Shown here: positions 30,840 to 38,075 of the stretch, in pieces
How positions within the stretch are numbered: position 1 is the stretch's first letter
Layout of the letters: every line of letters starts with the position of its first letter
NCBI GenBank assembly: GCA_964453205.1
Contig: CAYVRC010000006.1
Location: 13,344 to 77,343, forward strand
Length of the DNA: 64,000 nucleotides
Source: Crateriforma sp964453205
Lineage (GTDB): Bacteria > Planctomycetota > Planctomycetia > Pirellulales > Pirellulaceae
Direction of reading: 5' to 3'
Notes under the pieces: model-generated
Told to the model about the DNA's origin: nothing
The model's input: the letters and a program-made list of their open reading frames with translations, nothing else
The model's database searches: none
Position numbers and translations under genes: made by a program

Positions 30840-31409
30840 GTGGCGACCTATAACACAAGCGATTTCCGCAAAGGACTGAAAGTCCAGATCGACGGCGAGC
30901 CTTATCTGATGACGGAAATGAACTTCGTCAAGCCGGGCAAAGGAAATGCGTTTTACAAATGCCGGATGAAAAACCTGATTCGTGGGACGACTTTGGAGCG
31001 AACCTACAAGGGCGGCGACAGCTTGGAATCGGCCGACGTCGAGACGACCGACGTCCAGTTTCTGTACCGTCAGGGTGTCGATTACGTGTTCATGGACGGC
31101 ACGACTTTTGAACAGTACGAAGTCAGCGAAGAAGTCGCCGGCGACATCTGGAAATATTTGAAAGACGGCATGAGTTGTCAAATGACGCTGTACAACGGCA
31201 ACGCGATCACGATCGAACCTCCGATCCAGGTGGAACTGGAAGTCGTCGATTGCGCCCCCGGTGCCAAAGGCGACACGGCGACCAACGTCACCAAGCCCGC
31301 CAAGGTCGAAACCGATGCCGAATTCATCGTGCCCGGCTTCATCAAGGTCGGCAATGTGATCAAGATCGACACGCGAACCGGCGATTACGTGGAACGCGTC
31401 AGCAACTGA
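30840..31409 (+). CDS. efp: Translation elongation factor P
   Basis: 189 residues, the usual EF-P length. The loop MNFVKPGKGNAFYKCRMKNL carries Lys34, the residue modified with beta-lysine when EpmA/EpmB are present. The start is GTG at 30840 with GGAGG 5 bases upstream. EF-P relieves ribosome stalling at polyproline; the P-rich proteins in this window (LRR linker, BON protein) are possible clients. It is followed after one base by mgtE. Confidence 0.97.
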   Translation: MATYNTSDFRKGLKVQIDGEPYLMTEMNFVKPGKGNAFYKCRMKNLIRGTTLERTYKGGDSLESADVETTDVQFLYRQGVDYVFMDGTTFEQYEVSEEVAGDIWKYLKDGMSCQMTLYNGNAITIEPPIQVELEVVDCAPGAKGDTATNVTKPAKVETDAEFIVPGFIKVGNVIKIDTRTGDYVERVSN

Positions 31410-31410
31410 A

Positions 31411-32763
31411 ATGACAAACACTCTGTTCCTGCCCGAACTGCGCGAGATGCTCGCCGATCAAAATCGGGCGGAGCTGGAGGAGTTTTGCCGGACGCTGAAC
31501 CCCGGTCGCACCGCCGAGTTCATGGAAGGCCTGTCGGACGAAGAGGTCTGGCAGGTCCTGCAGTTCGCCGACGGGGAACGTCGCGCCGAGATCTTCGGCT
31601 ATTTCGAGGAATCGCGGCAGTTGTCGATGCTGGAGTTGCATCCGGCCGACCAGGTCGCCGCGCTGATCGAAGTCCTGCCCGACGACGACCGTGTCGACTT
31701 GCTGCAAGAACTGCAAGACGATCACGTCGCTTCGATCTTGCCGTTACTGCCCGTCGACGATCGCCGCAATATCCAGCGATTGCGGTCTTACCGAGAGGGC
31801 ACCGCCGGGGCGCTGATGACCACCGAGGTCGCCAAACTGGCCCACCGGTTGACCGTCGGCGAAGCCCTGGAGGAACTGAGTCGCCAAGCCGGCGAGCTGG
31901 AGACGATTTACTACCTCTATGTCGTGGACGATGAGAATCATCTCAGCGGCATCGTTTCGACGCGCCAACTCGTCTCCTCTTTGAACCATCCCGAGCGGAC
32001 GCTCGGCGACATGATGGAATCCGATGTGATCGTCGCGATCGTCGACGAGGACCAAGAATCCGTCGCCGAGAAAGTCGAAAAGTTCAATCTGCTGGCGATC
32101 CCCGTCGTCGATTCGGGGAGGCAACTGTTGGGAATCATCACGCACGACGACGTGATCGACGTCGTCCGCGAAGAACTGACCGAAGACGCCCAACGGATCG
32201 CCGCGGTCGCGCCGCTGGAAAGTGATTTCCTGCGGATCGGTCTGGTCCTGCTTTCTTGGAAACGTGGCATCTGGCTCACGATTCTGTTCTTCGCGGCGTT
32301 GTTGACCGCGTTCGCCCTGCGGCACTACGAGGCGGAATTGGAACGCTTCACTTGGCTGGTTTGGTTCATCCCCTTGATCATCAGCGCCGGCGGAAACTCG
32401 GGCAGCCAATCGGCGACCTTGGTGATCACGGCGATGACCGGTGGCGAAGTCCAGTTCAAGGACTGGCGGCGAGTGCTCGCACGCGAAGCAGTTGTGTCGC
32501 TGTTGCTGGGCATTTTCATCTCTCTGATCGGTTTCCTCGTGGCGGTGTTCATCGCGCCGAGTGCCTCGGACGCCTTGGTGATCCCGCTGACCTTGTTGTC
32601 GGTCATGGTGTGCGGCTGTCTGTGCGGCGCTGCCTTGCCGATGGTGTTCAAACGCATCGGTCTGGATCCCGCCTTGATGAGCAACCCTTTCGTTGCCGGG
32701 ATCGTCGACATCTTGGGAATCGTGATCTACATCAACGTGGCGAGGGTCGTGTTGACAGCCTAG
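31411..32763 (+). CDS. mgtE: Magnesium transporter MgtE
   Basis: 450 residues. The N-terminal MgtE_N superhelix (about 20-130, with LHPADQVAALIEVLPDDDRV) is followed by a CBS pair (about 130-255; GALMTTEVAKLAHRLTVGEA, IPVVDSGRQLLGIITHDDVI). Five transmembrane segments follow, with the channel motif SAGGNSGSQSATLVITAMTG. It is a Mg2+ channel gated by cytosolic Mg2+. It starts one base after the EF-P stop, so the two are co-transcribed. Confidence 0.95.
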   Translation: MTNTLFLPELREMLADQNRAELEEFCRTLNPGRTAEFMEGLSDEEVWQVLQFADGERRAEIFGYFEESRQLSMLELHPADQVAALIEVLPDDDRVDLLQELQDDHVASILPLLPVDDRRNIQRLRSYREGTAGALMTTEVAKLAHRLTVGEALEELSRQAGELETIYYLYVVDDENHLSGIVSTRQLVSSLNHPERTLGDMMESDVIVAIVDEDQESVAEKVEKFNLLAIPVVDSGRQLLGIITHDDVIDVVREELTEDAQRIAAVAPLESDFLRIGLVLLSWKRGIWLTILFFAALLTAFALRHYEAELERFTWLVWFIPLIISAGGNSGSQSATLVITAMTGGEVQFKDWRRVLAREAVVSLLLGIFISLIGFLVAVFIAPSASDALVIPLTLLSVMVCGCLCGAALPMVFKRIGLDPALMSNPFVAGIVDILGIVIYINVARVVLTA

Positions 32764-32813
32764 CGCTTCAAATTTCAGCCTGAATAATGCACGTCGTTTC
32801 GTCGGTCAGCGTG

Positions 32814-32819
32814 TATAAT
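32814..32819 (+). promoter_or_regulatory. Candidate -10 box of the ABC transporter leader
   Basis: A perfect TATAAT 50 bases after the mgtE stop. The expected -35 position (around 32791) reads ACGTCG, a poor match. The start of transcription would fall at about 32825, at the beginning of the structured leader. Confidence 0.5.
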
Positions 32820-32821
32820 CA

Positions 32822-32893
32822 GGGGCGCGTAAGGTGCATGCACCTTCACGCAGGCGTTCGGAACGTTTTGCCCCAACGTTTCGGACGTTTTTT
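32822..32893 (+). ncRNA. Candidate structured 5' leader with weak terminator (possible riboswitch/attenuator)
   Basis: Base pairing can be read directly. GGGGC (32822-32826) pairs with GCCCC (32870-32874) and encloses two hairpins: GCGT plus AAGGTG with CACCTT plus ACGC (32827-32851, one bulged C), and CGTT-CGG-AACG (32855-32865). A weak stem AACGT-TTCGG-ACGTT (32875-32889) with a run of six T (32888-32893) follows. GAACGTT (61-67) can instead pair with AACGTTT (75-81), disrupting both, which looks like terminator/antiterminator switching. The core TPP motif CUGAGA is absent and I do not recognise a known class. It could also simply be the terminator of efp-mgtE. Confidence 0.45.
32831..32846. 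promoter_or_regulatory. 16-bp perfect palindrome
   Basis: AAGGTGCATGCACCTT, about six bases past the predicted transcription start. It could be a repressor operator instead of, or as well as, the RNA hairpin of the leader. Confidence 0.4.
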
Positions 32894-33047
32894 ATGCGCC
32901 GATGTGATTCTTACCGTGTCGGGCCGGCCCACCGCGACGGACACATTGATGTCCGGCTATAGTGCCGCACAACCCTGTGTGTGGCTACGTTCTTGTGCCA
33001 CGAAGGACTTGCGATCCGCCGTCCCAGAACCGATTGAACGCCATTTG

Positions 33048-33944
33048 ATGCCCCCCGCCGAGTCCACACCGGTCGCCGATCCCGGACGCGACGCAACCCG
33101 GAGCGGTCGCCACCAACGTTCGATCGCGAGGGCAACGGCGTCGGCTGTCCGTTGCCGCGGGCTCTCGGTGCATTTCACCACCGGGAGAGGCAAGTCACGT
33201 CGCACGATCGCCGCGGTCAATGACGTGAACCTGAGATTGGCCGCCGGACAGATCACCGCCCTGATCGGTCCCAGCGGTTGCGGTAAAACGACTCTGCTTC
33301 GCGCGATGGCCGGATTACAATCACCGGCCGAAGGCGGCGTCGTGCTGGAACCGGTTTCGCGGTCGACGCGTGGCGAGATCGCTTTCGTCTTTCAGCAACC
33401 CGCGCTGTTGCCTTGGCGGACGACGCTGCAAAACGTGATGCTGCCCTTACGGTTGACCGGTTGCTGCCCGCGCTCGGAAAATGTCCACCGCGCTGTGGCG
33501 ATGCTGGAAACCGTCGGGTTAGCCGATTCGTTGCAGCGAATGCCGCATCAGCTTTCCGGTGGCATGCAGATGCGGGTTTCGATCGCGAGGGCCTTGGTCA
33601 CCCGGCCCCGTCTGTTGCTGCTGGACGAACCGTTTGCGGCACTGGACGACATGCTCCGCAGCCAACTGGGCGAACTGCTGCAGCGACTTTGGGCAGAACT
33701 TCGGTTCACCGCCGTGATGGTGACACACAACATTGCCGAGGCCATTGAGCTTTCGCACCAAGTCGTCGTGATGCGTGAAGGTCGCTGCGCACCGATCCTG
33801 GACAACCCGCTGGAATGGCCGCGCGATCCGAATCTCCGCCGCCGGGCCGCGTTCGGTGAATTCTACGGGGTCGTCAGTGACGCTTTGCGGGGCCAAGCTC
33901 CGATCAACGCGATGACCGACGGGCAGCGACGGGTGTCGACGTGA
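33048..33944 (+). CDS. ABC transporter ATP-binding protein (NitT/TauT type)
   Basis: About 298 residues from ATG at 33048. Walker A GPSGCGKT (74-81), Q-loop FVFQQPALLPWRTTLQNV, signature HQLSGGMQMRVSIARAL and Walker B LLLLDEPFAALDD are all intact and of the SsuB/TauB/ThiZ type. The N-terminal about 35 residues are disordered. The gene overlaps the permease (GTGA). The frame is open upstream to 32787, but that part includes the candidate regulatory leader and is unlikely to be translated. Confidence 0.9.
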   Translation: MPPAESTPVADPGRDATRSGRHQRSIARATASAVRCRGLSVHFTTGRGKSRRTIAAVNDVNLRLAAGQITALIGPSGCGKTTLLRAMAGLQSPAEGGVVLEPVSRSTRGEIAFVFQQPALLPWRTTLQNVMLPLRLTGCCPRSENVHRAVAMLETVGLADSLQRMPHQLSGGMQMRVSIARALVTRPRLLLLDEPFAALDDMLRSQLGELLQRLWAELRFTAVMVTHNIAEAIELSHQVVVMREGRCAPILDNPLEWPRDPNLRRRAAFGEFYGVVSDALRGQAPINAMTDGQRRVST

Positions 33945-34741
33945 ACGCCGGCGAAGCAACGACCGGTTGGCGAAGTGCGGCGATGACTATCGTCTCGATC
34001 GTTGCCGTGGCGGCCGTCGCGCTGTTGTTCTGGTACGCGTTGGTCGCGGTGTTGGACCTGCCCAAGATCCTCTTGCCCAGTCCCTGGCAGGTTTTGCGGG
34101 CCGGCTGGGCCGAGCGAGAAACGCTGCTTTGGGGAACCTGGATCACGGGAGTGACCGCGGCGGTCAGTTTACTGGTCGCCTTGGTGATCGGCGGCGGACT
34201 GTCCGTCTTGTTCAGTCAATCGGCGCTGATCCGTCGAGCGTTTTTTCCCTACATCGTGTTCTTGCAAACCGTACCGATCGTCGCGATCGCCCCGCTGTTG
34301 GTGATCTGGAGCGGTTACACGTTTCGCAGCGCCGTGATCGCGACGGTGATCATTTGCCTGTTTCCGATCATCAACAACACGACGACCGGATTGATGGCGG
34401 TTCGCAGAGACCACGACGAGCTGTTTCGGCTGTACGGTGTCGGTCGCACCGGACGGCTGGTTCGACTGCAGTTCCCCGGGGCGATGCCTCAGATCATGCT
34501 AGGGCTGCGGATCAGCAGTGGTCTGGCCGTCATCGGCGCGATCGTGGCAGAATTCTTCGTCAGCAACGGTTCGACCTACGACGGCTTGGGCGCGTTGATG
34601 ACCGGCTGGCAGGGGCGTTCGCAAACCGACGCCCTGATGGCCGCGTTGTTTGCCTCCGCCGCCCTCGGTCTCGTTCTTTTCGGCTTCGTCCAACTCGTCG
34701 CGGCGACCGTGCTGCGACGCTGGACGCGGCTGGAGACCTAA
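33941..34741 (+). CDS. ABC transporter permease (NitT/TauT type)
   Basis: 266 residues, GTG start overlapping the ATPase stop. Six membrane segments are seen. The permease EAA-type loop is visible around DELFRLYGVGRTGRLVRLQF followed by PGAMPQIMLGLRIS, ending with the family stretch AVIGAIVAEFF. It pairs with the ATPase and the downstream binding protein. As one permease gene is present, a homodimer is expected. Confidence 0.92.
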   Translation: MNAGEATTGWRSAAMTIVSIVAVAAVALLFWYALVAVLDLPKILLPSPWQVLRAGWAERETLLWGTWITGVTAAVSLLVALVIGGGLSVLFSQSALIRRAFFPYIVFLQTVPIVAIAPLLVIWSGYTFRSAVIATVIICLFPIINNTTTGLMAVRRDHDELFRLYGVGRTGRLVRLQFPGAMPQIMLGLRISSGLAVIGAIVAEFFVSNGSTYDGLGALMTGWQGRSQTDALMAALFASAALGLVLFGFVQLVAATVLRRWTRLET

Positions 34742-34791
34742 ACGATCAAGCGAGCCTTCTTTTCCTGCTCAACCGAAACGAACACGCGAAC

Positions 34792-35805
34792 ATGTCTACA
34801 TCTGCCAAGCTCAACCGACAAACCTTCTTGCGTTCTTTGGCAGCGTTGCCCGCCCTGGTGACCGGATGCAATCGCGACGCGTCCCCGGGCGTCAAGGTCC
34901 AACTGAATTGGTATCCCGAATCGGAACACGGCGGCGTTTATCAGGCCTTGGCTGACGGCACCTACCAGGCGGCCGGCTTGACCGTCGACGTTCGACCCGG
35001 CGGGCGTGCCACGCCCGTCGCGCCGGAGTTGGATTTGGGGCGTTGTCAGTTCGCGATCACCGGCGCCGATGACGTCGTTCAGTTTCGCAGCGAAGGTTCC
35101 GACGTGGTGGCCGTTTTGGCCGCCCTCCAAAACCATCCGCGTTGCATCATGGTCAATGCCGCCAGCCCCGTCGAAAACTTTGCGGATTTCGCCTCCAGCG
35201 GCATGACCTTGCAGTGTCAGCCCGGGCGTGGCTTTCTGGCGTTCATGGAGCAGAAAGGTTTCCTCAAGACTGTCAAGCAGGTTCCCTATCACGGCAGCGT
35301 TTCCTCGTTGGTGACGGACCCGACGATTGCCATTCAAGCTTATTCCTTCGCCGAACCGTTGTTGGCGCAGCAACAAGGTGTCGCCACCCGACAATTGATG
35401 GTCAGCGAATTGGGGTGGAATCCCTATTCCAGCGTCTTGGTGACGACCAACGAACTGATTCAAAACCGACCGGAACTGGTCGGTCAGGTCGTCAAGGCGA
35501 CCCGGCGGGGATGGGAAAACTATTTCCGTGATCCGAAGCTGGGAAACGCCGCCATTCTTTCGGCGAACCGTCACGGCATGACCGCGGAAGCGTTGGCGTT
35601 CGGCGCCGAACAGATGAAGCCGCTGGCCATGCCGGCGGGTTTCGATCCGTCAAATTTCGGACGAATGACGCGGGAGCGTTGGCGTGATTTGGTCACCCAG
35701 ATCGACAGCTTTGATACGGCCCGGGCCGGAAAGGTGGACGCGTCGCAATGCTTCACCAACGAATTCTTGCCCTCGGATCAACCAGCGGCTGCCACCGGCG
35801 GCTAG
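34792..35805 (+). CDS. ABC transporter substrate-binding protein (NMT1/THI5-like)
   Basis: 337 residues. A lipoprotein-type leader (RSLAALPALVTGC) precedes an NMT1-like binding fold: VKVQLNWYPESEHGGVYQAL, QFAITGADDVVQF, then a second lobe. The family binds thiamine pyrimidine, nitrate, sulfonates and related small solutes, and the ligand here cannot be told. The THI5-type Cys-rich CCCFC motif is absent. Its TAG stop shares CTAG with the stop of the convergent esterase gene. Confidence 0.88.
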   Translation: MSTSAKLNRQTFLRSLAALPALVTGCNRDASPGVKVQLNWYPESEHGGVYQALADGTYQAAGLTVDVRPGGRATPVAPELDLGRCQFAITGADDVVQFRSEGSDVVAVLAALQNHPRCIMVNAASPVENFADFASSGMTLQCQPGRGFLAFMEQKGFLKTVKQVPYHGSVSSLVTDPTIAIQAYSFAEPLLAQQQGVATRQLMVSELGWNPYSSVLVTTNELIQNRPELVGQVVKATRRGWENYFRDPKLGNAAILSANRHGMTAEALAFGAEQMKPLAMPAGFDPSNFGRMTRERWRDLVTQIDSFDTARAGKVDASQCFTNEFLPSDQPAAATGG

Positions 35806-36746
35806 TCGATGGTCGCTTTCATCGCGCGCACGTGGTGATCGAACCACAGCGGGGCCAAACGCCGCATCACTGCGACCCGATTGTGGACCAGTCCGTCCAG
35901 TTCCAGGTACGTGTGGTCGATGTCCAGTTCCAGCAATAAATCGTGAAAGTCGCGAATCGTCTGGATGTGACCACCGTCTTTCGTCCCACACAGGATTTGA
36001 ATCCGAACCAAGTCATTGATTTTGTCTCGATTGGCGCGGGTCACCGCGTAAACATCGTTGGCTTCCCACACGCTGCGTTCGTCACCGAGCAACAGTCCGC
36101 CACGCTCGTCCGGCGGAGTTTGATCGTAGATCTCCAGCAGATGCGGTACATTGCCGGCTTGGCAATTCAACGAACAAAACAATTCCGGATGACGAACGAC
36201 CAGCCGCGTCGCCCCGCGTCCCCCCATCGAAAATCCTTCGATGCAGCGGCCGCTGCGATCTGAAATCGTACGGTAATTCGCGTCGATCATCGGAATGAAT
36301 TCGTCGATGAAGATCGATTCGATCGGATAGCGGCCGTCGGCACTGTCTTTATAGAACGTACTGTGGCCGCCGTTGAAAAACGTCATGATCATCGGCGGCA
36401 CGATGCCTTTCGTGATCTGTTCGTGCAGCAACTCCGCCGCATTCAATCCGCGCAGTTCGTCGCCGCCATTTCCGTGCAGGTTGTAGATGACGGGGAAACG
36501 CCGGCTCGAATCGGCTCGGTAGGACGGTGGCAAGTAGATGCAATAACCAATGTCTTGATCCACCAATTCGCTAGGAAACGTGTGATGCGCGACCCCCGTC
36601 GGTAGCGGCAAGTCTGATTCCTGTGGCGGATTGATCCACCGGATCGAAGGCCCAGGCTTGGAATCGCTTTGTGCAAATAGTGACGATTCCGTGAAACCGG
36701 CAAGAACACAGCAACCGGCAAGAAAATATCCGAAACGCCCGCACAT
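35802..36746 (-). CDS. Secreted esterase (esterase D/feruloyl-esterase-like)
   Basis: About 314 residues from ATG at 36746. A signal peptide precedes an alpha/beta hydrolase of the putative-esterase family: FPVIYNLHGNGGDE (oxyanion region), nucleophile elbow EGFSMGGRGAT, and a His near LVHNRVAVMRR. It probably hydrolyses an acyl or phenolic ester outside the cytoplasm. It overlaps the ABC binding-protein gene only at the stop codons. The gene lies near two further secreted esterase/propeller genes on the same strand. Confidence 0.82.
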   Translation of the reverse strand: MCGRFGYFLAGCCVLAGFTESSLFAQSDSKPGPSIRWINPPQESDLPLPTGVAHHTFPSELVDQDIGYCIYLPPSYRADSSRRFPVIYNLHGNGGDELRGLNAAELLHEQITKGIVPPMIMTFFNGGHSTFYKDSADGRYPIESIFIDEFIPMIDANYRTISDRSGRCIEGFSMGGRGATRLVVRHPELFCSLNCQAGNVPHLLEIYDQTPPDERGGLLLGDERSVWEANDVYAVTRANRDKINDLVRIQILCGTKDGGHIQTIRDFHDLLLELDIDHTYLELDGLVHNRVAVMRRLAPLWFDHHVRAMKATID

Positions 36747-36914
36747 GTTGTAAAACCAATTCAATGAAAAACGCGAAAGAAAAGAAACGACGCGGTCGGC
36801 TTCGGCAACGCGAAGCTCCGTCGAGGTTGGTCACAACGCATGAGCGGAGAGAAACCTGACTTGGTCTCGCGATCATGGCGGGAGGCCGAGTCTCCGGCCA
36901 CAATTGTTCTCCGC

Positions 36915-37922
36915 TCAACGGACCTTGACCAGCTTCATGATGCGGCCGGAGACGTTCCAGTCCTGGACGTAAAGGTTGCCCTCTTTGTCCCACGACGATC
37001 CGTGAGTCCCGCTGAAGACGCCCTCGATCCATTGGTCTTGCGGAACGTTGAAACTGCCGCGTGTTTTCGGATTCGAGTTGTGTCCCAGCACCGCGATGAT
37101 CGTGTTGCTTTTGTCCAAGATGACCAGTCGTCCTTGCAAGTCAGGAACCGAAACGTAATCGCCCCGGATCGAAACGGAAGTCGGCATTCCCAGACCGGAA
37201 ACGACGACCTCGATGAACTCACCGTCCAGGCCGTAGTGAACCAAGCGACCCTTCGGTTTGTGATTGCGGTCGCAAATCAACAGCCTTGGCGGGTCATACC
37301 GGGTATCCAAAGTCATCCCGTGGGCGGTGTTGAATTGCTTCAAACCGTTCCCTTTGACGCCAAAGTGACGAAGGTATTTGCCGTTCTTGTCGAAGCGAAA
37401 GACATGGTTGCTGGCGTAACCGTCCGAAAGAAAAATGTCTCCGTCGGGCGACACCGTGATGGCGGTCGGGCTGAATTTCTCCAACTTCAATCCCGACTCC
37501 TCCGGAAACGGCAAGCGAAGCACGACTTGCCCGCTGTGGGCGTTGAACTTGATGCCTTCGCCGTCTTTGTTGCGTGCACCATAGATGAATTCTCCGCCGA
37601 CTTCTTCACGGATCTCCATGTCATGGATGTTCGAATAATCTTTCCCCAAGTATGACTGGATGACTTGTCCCTCGGGCGTGAACACAAACACGCCTTGTTG
37701 GGCGCTGGTGTAAATGTTGCCAGCCTTATCAACCACCACGCCGCCGTGCGTGGGGCCGATCGCCGAATTTCCGTCCGGACGAAGCCCCCATCCGGGAACC
37801 GTGTCAAACGTCATCTCGCCACAGCCCATTCGGACGGGCATTGGATCCGCGGCGAAAGCACGCGGCAGGAACAATAAAGAAAGAAAAAGCGTGGCCGAGC
37901 CGACGCGAAGATGATTCAGCAT
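36915..37922 (-). CDS. Secreted NHL/SMP-30-like beta-propeller protein
   Basis: About 335 residues from ATG at 37922. A signal peptide (LFLSLLFLPRAFA) is followed by repeated propeller strands with NHL-like D-x-x-G-N-I/L-Y patterns: VVDKAGNIYTSAQ, TVSPDGDIFLSDGYA, SSWDKEGNLYVQDWN. The blades resemble peptidylglycine-monooxygenase/NHL propellers. It may be a lactonase or a ligand-binding protein; catalytic metal residues cannot be assigned with confidence. Confidence 0.8.
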   Translation of the reverse strand: MLNHLRVGSATLFLSLLFLPRAFAADPMPVRMGCGEMTFDTVPGWGLRPDGNSAIGPTHGGVVVDKAGNIYTSAQQGVFVFTPEGQVIQSYLGKDYSNIHDMEIREEVGGEFIYGARNKDGEGIKFNAHSGQVVLRLPFPEESGLKLEKFSPTAITVSPDGDIFLSDGYASNHVFRFDKNGKYLRHFGVKGNGLKQFNTAHGMTLDTRYDPPRLLICDRNHKPKGRLVHYGLDGEFIEVVVSGLGMPTSVSIRGDYVSVPDLQGRLVILDKSNTIIAVLGHNSNPKTRGSFNVPQDQWIEGVFSGTHGSSWDKEGNLYVQDWNVSGRIMKLVKVR

Positions 37923-38075
37923 TTGCAATCCGATGGAAGGGAGGTTTGGGGCGGGGAAATCGTTCAGGAGGGAGCGCCAGCGCTTCGGGTTACCGTGTTC
38001 CGAGTAACCCTCATTCGTTTTCGCGGCAGTTCGCGGCGAAGGGCAGACGAGAATGACCACGGGCCGCGATCGAGA

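Noticed and set aside
32764..33047. TPP riboswitch upstream of the ABC genes
   Set aside because: The core motifs of the TPP aptamer (CUGAGA, GAACCUGAUC) are absent, so only a general structured leader is claimed.
32787..33047. 87-codon N-terminal extension of the ABC ATPase
   Set aside because: It would translate through the promoter and structured leader and has no similarity to ATPases; ATG at 33048 fits the family.
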